Source of the DNA: CAZQVA01 sp964596685 | GTDB taxonomy: Bacteria > Chlamydiota > Chlamydiia > Chlamydiales > VFKH01 | DNA: 64,000 bases | Direction of reading: 5' to 3' | Assembly: GCA_964596685.1 (NCBI GenBank) | Contig: CAZQVA010000006.1 | Location: 1-64,000, forward strand | In this document: positions 43,262 through 51,712 of the stretch, piece after piece | Layout of the letters: every line of letters begins with the position of its first letter | Position numbering within the stretch: position 1 is the stretch's first letter | Notes under the pieces: generated by a model | Database searches by the model: none | What the model saw: the letters and a program-made list of their open reading frames with translations, nothing else | What the model was told of the DNA's origin: nothing | Made by a program: the position numbers and the translations under genes

Positions 43262-43336
43262 GGCGATCGTAGCTCAGTTGGTTAGAGCGTTGGATTGTGG
43301 TTCCAAATGTCGCGGGTTCGAATCCCGTCGATCGCC
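43262..43336 (+). tRNA. tRNA-His (anticodon GTG)
   Basis: Cloverleaf: G-1 at 43262, acceptor GCGATCG/CGATCGC, D-arm GCTC AGTTGGTTA GAGC, anticodon stem TTGGA/TCCAA with the loop TTGTGGT, T-arm CGGGTTCGAATCCCG, discriminator C73. The encoded G-1:C73 pair is the bacterial tRNA-His identity element. CCA is not encoded; CTCTTTTTTC follows and may terminate. Confidence 0.95.
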
Positions 43337-43384
43337 CTCTTTTTTCTAGACAGTAAATTCCCAATTTTGTGATATTTCTTAGCC

Positions 43385-44170
43385 ATGGATCTATTACAAG
43401 CTATTTTTTTAGGCATTCTCCAGGGAATCACTGAATTTCTACCCATTAGCTCCTCGGGTCATCTTAAGCTTGCACAAGCCTTGATGGGACTTGACAATCT
43501 AGACCAGTATGTCATCTTTGATCTGGTGTGTCATGCGGGTACTCTATGCGCGATTTGCTGGATTATGTTCAAAGAAATTCGCTCTCTTTTTACTACGGAG
43601 CGCACCCTTTTGGGAATGCTCTTTATTGGATTGCTGCCCCTTTTTCCCCTTTATTTTATTCTTAAGCAAATCGAAGCTGTTTATGCTCTTCCAGAGTATT
43701 TGGGGTTCTTCTTTTTAATCACAGCTACACTTCTTTATACCGCTGAATGCGTCGCTCCACGCCAATTAGCCACTGCAACACCCTCTGTGGTTAAATACTC
43801 TTTTAAAGACGCTTTCTATATCGGTTGCGCACAAGCCGCGGCAATCTTTCCAGCCATCTCTCGCAGCGGCGCAACCATTGCTACAGCACGCTTAAGAGGA
43901 TGGTCCCACAGCCAGGCTGCTCGCTTTTCCTTTCTCCTCGCTATTCCTACAATTTTAGGTGGTATTGCCGTAAAAACCCTTCAAATTGCTACGGGAAAAG
44001 CCAGCGTAGGCGCACTTGAACCTGCTGCTCTATTAGCCGGAGGCCTCACCTCCTTTCTCATCGGAGCATTGGTTTTAAAAGTATTTCTTAAATTACTTTC
44101 TAAACTATCCTTAAAACCATTTGCCTATTATTGTGCCTTTTTGGGTATAGTAGCATTGCTACTACTTTAA
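43385..44170 (+). CDS. uppP: Undecaprenyl-diphosphatase
   Basis: A 261-residue integral membrane protein of the BacA/UppP family, with the two signature loops GILQGITEFLPISSSGHLKL (near residue 10) and FPAISRSGATIATARLRG (near 160), both carrying the catalytic Ser/Glu/Arg residues. Seven to eight hydrophobic segments alternate with short loops. It recycles the lipid carrier for peptidoglycan and O-polymer synthesis. ATG 43385 is followed closely downstream by ftsK (10-base gap), so they are probably co-transcribed. Confidence 0.95.
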   Translation: MDLLQAIFLGILQGITEFLPISSSGHLKLAQALMGLDNLDQYVIFDLVCHAGTLCAICWIMFKEIRSLFTTERTLLGMLFIGLLPLFPLYFILKQIEAVYALPEYLGFFFLITATLLYTAECVAPRQLATATPSVVKYSFKDAFYIGCAQAAAIFPAISRSGATIATARLRGWSHSQAARFSFLLAIPTILGGIAVKTLQIATGKASVGALEPAALLAGGLTSFLIGALVLKVFLKLLSKLSLKPFAYYCAFLGIVALLLL

Positions 44171-44180
44171 TCCCGATTTT

Positions 44181-46469
44181 ATGGCTCCGCAAAAAAAAAC
44201 ACAGGCACGCGCCCGTTCAAAGTCTTTTTCCCTACCTCTAGAGTTGAAGGGGATTGCTATCATCACCCTTTCCTCACTGCTGCTTTTAAGCCTCGTCTCT
44301 TTTAACCAGCAATTGGTCTCTCACAATTGGCTAGGACTTATTGGCCATTGGCTAGCCCTGTCGATGAATTATCTTTTTGGATTAACAAGCTTCTTTGTTG
44401 CGGGATTACTATTGTGGGAAGGTATTCAAGCGATGCGCGGCAAAACACACCGTCATCCTTATGTTCATCTTTTTTATTGCGCGCTTTTTATCATCAGCAG
44501 CTGTTTTTTGCTCAATGTTTTCGCAGAGGAGTTTTCTTCCCTAGCGCAATACTTGAAACGCTTTTCTATCACTCAAAGCGCCCAGCTTATGAACTACACA
44601 AAATTGCGTTATAATTTGGGAGGAATACCGGCTTATTACATCTACCGCGATCTACCTTATCTCAACCTACAAATACTCTTAAGTCCCATTGGAACCACAT
44701 TAGTTTTTTGTAGTCTTTTTACTTTAGCCACCATGCAACTGACTCAATGGCGCATACCGAAGGCTCTATGGCGCGGAATTTGTTGGTCACTACGCGCATT
44801 TTTTACAAAATGTAAGGCCCAAATTAACCGTCCAAAACCACCAAAACCTCAGCCTGTATCGCCTTTAAAAACCAACTTAAAGAGAGCTCTACCAGAAGTC
44901 CCCACCTTTTCGCATATTGAAGAGGAAGATGTCAAACCACTCCCTAAACCTCAGCCACCCCCCTCTTCCAATAAACGTCAAGAAGCTCTCAGCGCGCAGA
45001 AACGCGTCAATGGGGATATGAGCACCTATCAACTGCCACCCATATCTCTCTTAACGGATGCGAAGCGCTCTGACCAAGCGATGATGAAAAAAGATCTCGC
45101 TCAAATGGCCAAAGTACTGGAAGAAACCCTTTTGAGTTTTGGTATTGAGGCAAAAGTAGGCAATATTTCCTGTGGTCCAACCATTACCTCCTTTGAAGTA
45201 CATCCAGCTGTAGGCGTGAAGGTACAACGCATCAAGGCGCTAGAAAGTGACATTGCCCTCAATTTACAAGCTAAATCAATTCGTATCATCGCGCCAATTC
45301 CCGGAAAAGCGGCTGTCGGGGTAGAAGTCCCCAACTTGAAACCTCAAGAAGTTGGCTTTAAGGAGATGTTGAGCAACTATCAAAGCTCAGGGAAACAACT
45401 TACTATCCCCGTACTCATCGGCAAAGGAGTCAGTGGAGAAGATGTTACAAATGATCTGGCAAAAATGCCTCACTGTATCATTGCTGGTGCCACTGGATCG
45501 GGAAAATCTGTCTGCATCAATACAATCGTCATGTCTATTTTAATGACGGCGCGCCCCGATGAGATTAAATTATTGATGGTTGATCCGAAGAAAGTTGAAC
45601 TGACAAGTTACACACGCTTGCCGCACTTAATTGCTCCTGTGATTACTGAACCTAATGGCGCTGCAGCAGCACTTAATTGGCTTGTCAAGGAAATGGAGCG
45701 CCGCTATGAACTCTTAAAACAAGTCGGCATGCGCAATATCATCAGTTTCAACCAACGTTCAAATGAAGATCGCAAAAAAGAAGCCGAATTGGAAATAGAA
45801 GTTCCTGCAAATCTTCCCTATATTGTAGCGATCATCGATGAGTTAGCGGATCTCATGATGGTTTCTGCCCAAGATATTGAAACTCCCATTGCGCGCATTG
45901 CTCAAATGGCACGTGCCGTAGGGATTCACCTTATTTTAGCGACACAACGCCCTTCGCGCGAGGTGATCACAGGCCTAATCAAAGCGAACTTCCCTACGCG
46001 CATCGCCTTTAAGGTTTCAAGCCGCGTCAATAGTCAAATTATTCTTGATGAGACGGGAGCTGACTGCCTTCTTGGAAATGGCGATATGCTATTTTTACCA
46101 CCTGGCACATCAACGCTCATACGTGCTCAAGGGGCTTATATTCGCGATGACGACATCAATCGCGTCATTGCTTTTATCGCAAATCAAGCTCCTCCATCGT
46201 ACTTAATTCCTTCCTTTGATAAGATGAGCCTAGAGGAGTTTGGAGCTTCAGCAAAGGATGCCGATAATGCCGATCCCCTCTTTTTACAAGCGTTAGAAAT
46301 TGTACAGAGCACAGGAAATGCTTCGACGACCTTTCTACAGCGTAAATTAAAGATTGGTTACGCTAGAGCAGCTAGCTTGATGGATGAATTAGAGGCACAA
46401 GGTATTGTAAGCGCTCAAGAAGGCAGTCGTGCGCGGCAAGTCTATGGTGCAAATAAAAAGGACGAGTAG
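44181..46469 (+). CDS. ftsK: DNA translocase FtsK
   Basis: 762 residues. Four hydrophobic segments lie within about 1-180 (LKGIAIITLSSLLLLSLVSF and others), then a short Pro/Lys linker (about 215-275). The alpha/beta motor domain shows Walker A GATGSGKSV, Walker B IVAIIDELADLMM and LATQRPSREVITGLIKANFP. The C-terminal gamma winged helix (about 695-755, LQRKLKIGYARAASLMDELE) reads KOPS-type sequences. It pumps chromosome ends at the septum and activates XerCD. Shorter linker than E. coli, normal for chlamydiae. It follows uppP by 10 bases. Confidence 0.97.
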   Translation: MAPQKKTQARARSKSFSLPLELKGIAIITLSSLLLLSLVSFNQQLVSHNWLGLIGHWLALSMNYLFGLTSFFVAGLLLWEGIQAMRGKTHRHPYVHLFYCALFIISSCFLLNVFAEEFSSLAQYLKRFSITQSAQLMNYTKLRYNLGGIPAYYIYRDLPYLNLQILLSPIGTTLVFCSLFTLATMQLTQWRIPKALWRGICWSLRAFFTKCKAQINRPKPPKPQPVSPLKTNLKRALPEVPTFSHIEEEDVKPLPKPQPPPSSNKRQEALSAQKRVNGDMSTYQLPPISLLTDAKRSDQAMMKKDLAQMAKVLEETLLSFGIEAKVGNISCGPTITSFEVHPAVGVKVQRIKALESDIALNLQAKSIRIIAPIPGKAAVGVEVPNLKPQEVGFKEMLSNYQSSGKQLTIPVLIGKGVSGEDVTNDLAKMPHCIIAGATGSGKSVCINTIVMSILMTARPDEIKLLMVDPKKVELTSYTRLPHLIAPVITEPNGAAAALNWLVKEMERRYELLKQVGMRNIISFNQRSNEDRKKEAELEIEVPANLPYIVAIIDELADLMMVSAQDIETPIARIAQMARAVGIHLILATQRPSREVITGLIKANFPTRIAFKVSSRVNSQIILDETGADCLLGNGDMLFLPPGTSTLIRAQGAYIRDDDINRVIAFIANQAPPSYLIPSFDKMSLEEFGASAKDADNADPLFLQALEIVQSTGNASTTFLQRKLKIGYARAASLMDELEAQGIVSAQEGSRARQVYGANKKDE

Positions 46470-46474
46470 AAATT

Positions 46475-47809
46475 ATGGCAGAAAGGACGCGTAAGATTCT
46501 AGTTGCAGACCCTTCTGCCTCTATCGTCGAACTCGTCAAGAGAGCGCTGCAAGATACGGATTGCATGGTCTATTCCGCAGCCAACGGCCAAGAGTGCATC
46601 GATAAAATCGCACAAATTGAACCTGATCTCATCATTGTTGAGTTAACTCTTTCTCTTGTCTACGGCATAGAAATTCTGCGCCGTTTGAGACAAAATCCAG
46701 CGACCTCTAGCACCGGTGTCGTCATCTCTACCTGGCGCGCAGTACAACAAGACTATCAAATGGCAATGGAAAATGGTGCAAGCTATTACCTTTTGAAGCC
46801 TTTCTCTGAAAACACCATTCAGCGCATCGTTACACGTTTTTATGAAGGCACCCTTAAGCCCGCCCCCTTTCCTCTTGCTGGCATTCGTCCATTACCTGAA
46901 GCTGACTACTACAATCCTACTGTAGGCGCACCCGAGCGCTATATACGCTTTTGGGGAACGCGCGGTTCCATTCCCGTAGCGGGTCAAGAATACCTCATTT
47001 ATGGAGGTAATACAGCTTGCTTAGAAGTGTGTGACGGAGAACATCTTGTCATTATTGATGCCGGTAGTGGGATACGCTCTCTTGGACAGCAAGTTCTAAA
47101 ATCTACTTATCGAGAAATCCATCTCATTATTGGGCACACCCATTGGGATCATATTTTAGGTTTTCCCTTCTTTAGTCCCGTTTATTCTGCGCGTTATGAT
47201 GTCCACATCTACGCAGCGAAGGGTTTTGACAAAAATGTCTCCGAGCTTTTCAAGGGAATGCTTGATAGAGACTATTTTCCTGTTAAACTAGAGGAGATGC
47301 AAGCGCGTTTTATTTTTCACGACCTTGTCGATAATGAACCCGTTACTATTGGGAAAATTGAAATTGCTTATGCCTATGCGTCTCATCCTGGCGCTACGCT
47401 ATGTTTTAAAATCAAAGTCGCCGACAAAACAATTGGGTATGCGACAGACAATGAGGTCCTTACGGGTTATCATGGCGATCCAAACCTCATTGATTTTTAC
47501 CATCCTTTACTCTTTTCTACTCGCAATCTAATTGAATTTTTTCAAGGATGCGATATCCTCATTCACGAAGCGCAATATTTCCCCTTAGAATACCGCTATA
47601 AAGTTGGCTGGGGACATTCCTCCGTCTCCAATGCAACTGTCTTTGTCAAACATACAAAAGCGAAAGAATGGATCGTTACCCATCACGACCCTGAACATAC
47701 GGATCAAGTGCTAAGAGAAAAGCTCCTTCTTCACAAGAAGGTGCTTGAAGAGTGCCATTGTGACTGCACTGTAGACATCGCTTACGATGGACAGATCATT
47801 CCTCTCTAA
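46475..47809 (+). CDS. Receiver-domain / metallo-beta-lactamase fusion protein
   Basis: 444 residues. The first about 120 form a CheY-like receiver (KILVADPSASIVELVKRALQ, YLLKPF with the conserved Lys), but the phosphoacceptor position reads IVELTL: Glu56 instead of Asp. Residues about 150-444 are an MBL-fold hydrolase (RFWGTRGSIPVAGQEYLIYG, GNTACLEV, metal motif HTHWDHILGFPFF, HEAQYFP, GHSS) of the RNase Z/phosphodiesterase-like group. A permanently acidic residue may mimic phosphorylation and lock the receiver on. It is 5 bases after ftsK. Substrate unknown; nuclease or cyclic-nucleotide phosphodiesterase possible. Confidence 0.88.
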   Translation: MAERTRKILVADPSASIVELVKRALQDTDCMVYSAANGQECIDKIAQIEPDLIIVELTLSLVYGIEILRRLRQNPATSSTGVVISTWRAVQQDYQMAMENGASYYLLKPFSENTIQRIVTRFYEGTLKPAPFPLAGIRPLPEADYYNPTVGAPERYIRFWGTRGSIPVAGQEYLIYGGNTACLEVCDGEHLVIIDAGSGIRSLGQQVLKSTYREIHLIIGHTHWDHILGFPFFSPVYSARYDVHIYAAKGFDKNVSELFKGMLDRDYFPVKLEEMQARFIFHDLVDNEPVTIGKIEIAYAYASHPGATLCFKIKVADKTIGYATDNEVLTGYHGDPNLIDFYHPLLFSTRNLIEFFQGCDILIHEAQYFPLEYRYKVGWGHSSVSNATVFVKHTKAKEWIVTHHDPEHTDQVLREKLLLHKKVLEECHCDCTVDIAYDGQIIPL

Positions 47810-47894
47810 AGTCCAGCTTTAAAACACTACTCTTCGAAAGAAGGCTAGTACCTCCTCAAGGAGCTCTCGCCCCTTAAGGAGTTAAAAGAAAAAA

Positions 47895-48245
47895 TTATTT
47901 AACAGACTTTTTGGAAGTTTGCTTAATCTTTGTTTTAGCAGCAGTTTTGGCAGAAGGATCCTTTTTCTGGTTATCTTTTTTATCCTTTTTGCCCTCATTC
48001 TCTAGCATTTCAAACTCTTCTTCTTGGCCAAGCTGATCGTCATCAAAGGGAATGGCATAGATATCTGTTTGATCGCCCTCGGTGAAACTCTGCAAAACAA
48101 CATCTTTGTCGGCATCAGGGCCTGCATTAAAATCAGGACCTGTTGGCGTCTGGTTTGTAGTTTTTGGTGTTTTGGTAGGCGCTGTATCTGCATGGAGAAG
48201 CGCACTTGTCATGACTGACATTGCAAGAAGAATAGCCAATTTCAT
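47895..48245 (-). CDS. Small exported protein with Lys-rich tail, unknown function
   Basis: 116 residues: a signal peptide (MKLAILLAMSVMTSALLHA), a Thr/Pro-rich region, an acidic middle (YAIPFDDDQLGQEEEFEMLE) and a very Lys-rich C-terminus (GKKDKKDNQKKDPSAKTAAK and more). No family recognised. The charge asymmetry suggests binding of a polyanion or a surface role, but this is speculation. Convergent with the receiver/MBL gene across an 85-base gap. Confidence 0.7.
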   Translation of the reverse strand: MKLAILLAMSVMTSALLHADTAPTKTPKTTNQTPTGPDFNAGPDADKDVVLQSFTEGDQTDIYAIPFDDDQLGQEEEFEMLENEGKKDKKDNQKKDPSAKTAAKTKIKQTSKKSVK

Positions 48246-48384
48246 ACTTATCCTTTATCGAATAGATCAAAGACACTACTCTGTAGCAGAGATCGAATTT
48301 TACCGTCAATCGATTTTTACACGGGATTTTTACATAGGTCACTTTTAGCACTTGCCAATTTTTAAGTGTTTTGTTAATTATTGA

Positions 48385-48487
48385 TGTAGAAGATACCTTG
48401 AAATGGTTGTGCGACAAAATACCTATGCGTATCAAACTCTGATTAACTCACTTACTTTGGCTCAACAGAGAGCATTACGCCTGGCAG
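48385..48487 (+). pseudogene. Fragment resembling the C-terminal part of an archaeal-type AAA ATPase
   Basis: The plus frame after a TGA at 48382 reads RRYLEMVVRQNTYAYQTLIN, then SLTLAQQRALRLAAKD. The Y-x3-L-x2-SLTxxQQxALRLxA pattern resembles the segment after the ATPase domain in this family. It runs straight into MITE copy 4, whose left end is missing, so the gene tail was lost. The stretch 48246-48384 before it shows no gene. Confidence 0.4.
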
Positions 48488-48774
48488 CAAAGGATGAAAA
48501 AACTAAGGACTCATATTCTTCTAACACCCACTCCGGTCTCCATTAATTCTCATTCAAGATAAGGTGTAACGGCTTATACCCCCTCTGTGTGCTCTGTGGG
48601 CTCTGTGGTTAAAAAAATTAACATAAGTTTTAAATAAAAAATTTTACCACAGAGTCCACAGAGCACACAGAGAGGGAAAATAAGGTTTTTTTGGCAGAAG
48701 GTGGTCTGGTGAATCCTTAAGAAAAGCTTCCATTCCTGCTCTAATATAGTTAACTAACACTTTGAATTACACCC
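48488..48774 (+). repeat. MITE-like palindromic element, copy 4 (left end lost)
   Basis: From GGATGAAAAAACTAAGG rightward it matches copy 2 almost base for base through the central CTCTGTGTGCTCTGTGGG hairpin to the right end CTAACACTTTGAATTACACC. The left inverted repeat is absent, replaced by the gene fragment at 48385-48487. Same orientation as copy 2. Confidence 0.8.
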
Positions 48775-48856
48775 CTCCTTAAGTTTTTATCTGTACGGTA
48801 ACTCGCTCTTCCATTATACTCTTTTAGCGGTCATGTGGGTAAATTTTATCTCATGT

Positions 48857-48943
48857 GGAAGAGTGGCAGAGTGGCCGAATGCATCTGTTTCGAAAACAGA
48901 AGTCGGGGTAACCCGACCGGGGGTTCGAATCCCTCCTCTTCCG
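48857..48943 (+). tRNA. tRNA-Ser (anticodon CGA)
   Basis: Acceptor GGAAGAG/CTCTTCC, discriminator G73 at 48943, anticodon stem TCTGT/ACAGA with the loop TTCGAAA, long variable arm GTCGGGG-TAA-CCCGAC, and GGGGGTTCGAATCCC T-arm: a class II tRNA reading UCG. CCA is not encoded. The kdsB start codon begins at the very next base. Confidence 0.95.
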
Positions 48944-49717
48944 ATGTTATCTTCCATTGCAATTATTCCAGCTCGCTATGCGAGCACACGTTTTCCTGGC
49001 AAACCTCTTGTAAAGTTTGCAGGCAAATCATTGATTCAGCACGTCTTTGAGAGTGCTAAGCGCTCCCCTCTCTTAACAGAAGTTGTCATTGCAACCGATG
49101 ATAGGCGTATCTTTGAACATGTCCAAGCGTTTGGAGCCCCGGTGGTAATGACTTCTGCTACCTGCAAAAACGGAACAGAACGTATTGCGGAAGTCATCGA
49201 AAGCAATGAAATTTATCAAAATTACGACTGTGTCTTTAATTTGCAAGGCGATGAGCCTGGTTTTAATCCAGCCATGATTGAAGCCATGCTAACTGCATTA
49301 GAAGAGAGCCCTGACTGTGTCATGTCGACACCCATATGCTTTGCTGGACGAGATGCTACATCCACAGCACGCGTAAAATGTACTTTCGATCTTATGGGTC
49401 GCGCACTGTACTTCAGCAGAGCGCTAATCCCCCATAATAAAGAAGGTGCATGGGATGAAGCAATCGAGTATTATCTTCATGTAGGACTATATTGCTATCG
49501 CATGGACTTTTTGCGCCTTTATAAGACACTGGCCCCTACACCTTTAAGCCTTTGTGAAGACTTAGAACAACTAAAAGTACTGGAACATGGATTTCGCATT
49601 AAAGTAGTGCCCATTCCTCAAGAATGGCACCTTGGCGGGGTTGATCTTCCCTCAGACATTCAACGCATGGAAACTTTGTTATGCAAGCAAAATATATCTT
49701 CATCACTGGAGGCGTAG
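48944..49717 (+). CDS. kdsB: 3-deoxy-manno-octulosonate cytidylyltransferase
   Basis: A 257-residue enzyme making CMP-Kdo for LPS. MLSSIAIIPARYASTRFPGK matches the family N-terminus exactly, fixing the start at 48944 directly after the tRNA. CMP-Kdo synthase motifs follow: EVVIATDDRRIFEH, NLQGDEPGFNP, ALYFSRALIPHN, YHLH/YLHVGLYCYRMDFL and CEDLEQLKVLEHGF. There is no room for a leader, so translation may start on a leaderless mRNA released by tRNA 3' processing. It overlaps pyrG by 37 bases. The kdsB-pyrG-ruvX order is known from Chlamydiaceae. Confidence 0.96.
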   Translation: MLSSIAIIPARYASTRFPGKPLVKFAGKSLIQHVFESAKRSPLLTEVVIATDDRRIFEHVQAFGAPVVMTSATCKNGTERIAEVIESNEIYQNYDCVFNLQGDEPGFNPAMIEAMLTALEESPDCVMSTPICFAGRDATSTARVKCTFDLMGRALYFSRALIPHNKEGAWDEAIEYYLHVGLYCYRMDFLRLYKTLAPTPLSLCEDLEQLKVLEHGFRIKVVPIPQEWHLGGVDLPSDIQRMETLLCKQNISSSLEA

Positions 49718-51300
49718 TCTCCTCTTTAGGTAAAGGGCTCACCTCTGCCGCTCTTGCTATGTTGCTCGAAAGACAGCACTTAAAAGTAGCTATGCTCAAA
49801 TTCGACCCCTACTTGAATGTTGACCCTGGCACCATGAGCCCCTACCAACACGGAGAGGTTTATGTCACTGATGATGGAGCAGAAACGGATTTGGACTTGG
49901 GCCATTATTACCGTTATACGAACTCACCCCTTTCCAAACTCTCAAATGCAACCTCTGGGCAGATTTACGATACGGTTATTAAGCGCGAACGTCACGGCGA
50001 TTATTTAGGAAAAACTGTGCAAGTGATTCCTCACATTACTGACGAAATTAAGCAACGCATTTTGAACTGTACACGTCAGGAACCGGGCGTTGACGTTGTG
50101 CTCGTGGAGATTGGTGGTACTGTTGGAGACATCGAATCCTTGCCATTCTTCGAGGCTATTCGCCAATTTCGTTATGAGCGTCCTTCCCAATGTATTAACG
50201 TCCATTTAACTTACGTCCCCTACCTAAAAGCTGCTGGAGAAGTTAAAACAAAGCCTACTCAACAATCCGTACAGATCTTACGTGAAATTGGCATCATGCC
50301 CGATCTCCTTTTATGTCGCACAGAGACTAGTTTAAGCAGTGAATTGCTTGAAAAGATCAGCCTCTTCTGCAGTGTCCCTAGAGAGGCCGTTTTCGAAGAA
50401 GTCGACGTCGCTCACAGCATTTACGAGGTGCCACTCGAGCTGCAAGCACAAGGTGTGGATCGCAAAATCTGTTCTCTATTACAGTTACCTTTCGAGCCTG
50501 TAGAGCTTACAGACTGGAAAAAGATTGTCGACACCATTCGCCAACCCCAAGGTAGTGTTGAAATTGCTCTTGTCGGTAAATATGTTCAGCATAAAGACGC
50601 CTATAAATCTGTATGCGAAGCTCTGCATCATGCAGGTCTTGCATGGGGCATCCAAGTAGAAATTGTTCCAGTCGAGTCTGATAAACTTTCCCGCGGTGAG
50701 ATCGAAGAGACACTCAGCCATGTGGATGGGATCCTTGTTCCCGGTGGCTTTGGCGATCGAGGTTGGGAAGGGAAAATTCGCACGGCACAATACTGTCGCG
50801 AATATAAAGTCCCTTATTTTGGAATTTGCCTCGGCATGCAAGTGATGACGGTAGAATTCGCCCGCCATGTGCTCGGTCTCAAAGGCGCTAATTCAACAGA
50901 GATGGATCCAGAAACACCCCATCCCGTCATCTCCCTTTTGAGCGAACAAAGACATATTAAAGCTCTTGGCGGGACCATGCGTCTCGGCGCCTATCTGTGT
51001 CAATTAAAATCAGACTCTAAAGCATTTGAAGCCTATGGACAAAATACGATCAGTGAGCGTCATCGCCATCGCTATGAAGTGAATAACCACTACAAACAGG
51101 CGCTGGAAGTCGCTGGTTTAAATATCGCTGGCATCTGGGAAGAAGGGCAACTGTGTGAGATCACTGAAGTGGCAAGCCACCCATGGATGGTTGGCGTACA
51201 ATTCCATCCCGAATTCAAATCAAAACCGACAGCTCCACACCCACTTTTCTATCGTTTTATTGAAGCAGCAATCAAACATAAGCAGCGCCACCATGGCTAG
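49681..51300 (+). CDS. pyrG: CTP synthase
   Basis: 539 residues. The amidoligase domain (1-265) starts KYIFITGGVVSSLGKGLTSA and has FDPYLNVDPGTMSP and DGAETDLDLGHYYR. The class I glutaminase domain has GVDGILVPGGFGDRG, the nucleophile Cys in YFGICLGMQVM and the catalytic HPEF. It aminates UTP to CTP; chlamydiae import UTP and need this for CTP. It starts inside the kdsB end (37-base overlap) and overlaps ruvX by 8 bases, so the genes are translationally coupled. Confidence 0.97.
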   Translation: MQAKYIFITGGVVSSLGKGLTSAALAMLLERQHLKVAMLKFDPYLNVDPGTMSPYQHGEVYVTDDGAETDLDLGHYYRYTNSPLSKLSNATSGQIYDTVIKRERHGDYLGKTVQVIPHITDEIKQRILNCTRQEPGVDVVLVEIGGTVGDIESLPFFEAIRQFRYERPSQCINVHLTYVPYLKAAGEVKTKPTQQSVQILREIGIMPDLLLCRTETSLSSELLEKISLFCSVPREAVFEEVDVAHSIYEVPLELQAQGVDRKICSLLQLPFEPVELTDWKKIVDTIRQPQGSVEIALVGKYVQHKDAYKSVCEALHHAGLAWGIQVEIVPVESDKLSRGEIEETLSHVDGILVPGGFGDRGWEGKIRTAQYCREYKVPYFGICLGMQVMTVEFARHVLGLKGANSTEMDPETPHPVISLLSEQRHIKALGGTMRLGAYLCQLKSDSKAFEAYGQNTISERHRHRYEVNNHYKQALEVAGLNIAGIWEEGQLCEITEVASHPWMVGVQFHPEFKSKPTAPHPLFYRFIEAAIKHKQRHHG

Positions 51301-51712
51301 AGCTGGGGCTATCGACTGGGGGCAGGTCCGAATTGGACTTGCTCTCTCCGACGAAAGTGGCTTCTTAGCCTCCCCTCTGCCCGCTATCAAAAGAAGCGGC
51401 TCTCTTGAATCAATAGCTCTTTTTCTCAGCACATTCTTTGCTGAAAAGAATGCCAAAAAAGTTTTTATCGGTTGGCCTCTCCACCTAAATGGCAAAGAGG
51501 GTGTCTTTTGCCCTGAAATACGCCTTTTCTGTGCAGCGTGGAGCCTAGTCAGTTCTATTCCCATTGTCACGTATGACGAGAGGTTGACGACCGCGCAAGC
51601 GGAGCGCACCTTGCGCGAACAGGGCATGAGTCGTAAAAAACGCACGGGACATATTGACAGCGCTAGTGCAGTTGTGTTATTGCAGGGGATACTTGATGGG
51701 GGCAATGGATGA
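51293..51712 (+). CDS. ruvX: Putative pre-16S rRNA nuclease RuvX/YqgF
   Basis: 139 residues from ATG 51293, the only start that gives the family N-terminus ARAGAIDWGQVRIGLALSDE. RNase H-like motifs follow: KVFIGWPLHLNGKEG, TYDERLTTAQAERTLR and GHIDSASAVVLLQGIL with catalytic Asp. It processes the 5' end of 16S rRNA in studied bacteria. ATG overlaps the end of pyrG by 8 bases; the stop overlaps folD (ATGA). Third gene of the kdsB operon. Confidence 0.92.
   Translation: MARAGAIDWGQVRIGLALSDESGFLASPLPAIKRSGSLESIALFLSTFFAEKNAKKVFIGWPLHLNGKEGVFCPEIRLFCAAWSLVSSIPIVTYDERLTTAQAERTLREQGMSRKKRTGHIDSASAVVLLQGILDGGNG

Noticed and set aside
48833..48943. N-terminal extension of kdsB through the tRNA
   Set aside because: The frame is open but the sequence is a complete tRNA-Ser; the conserved KdsB N-terminus begins at 48944.
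51155..51292. N-terminal extension of ruvX into pyrG
   Set aside because: The extension is pyrG coding sequence in another frame; the family motif begins right after ATG 51293.
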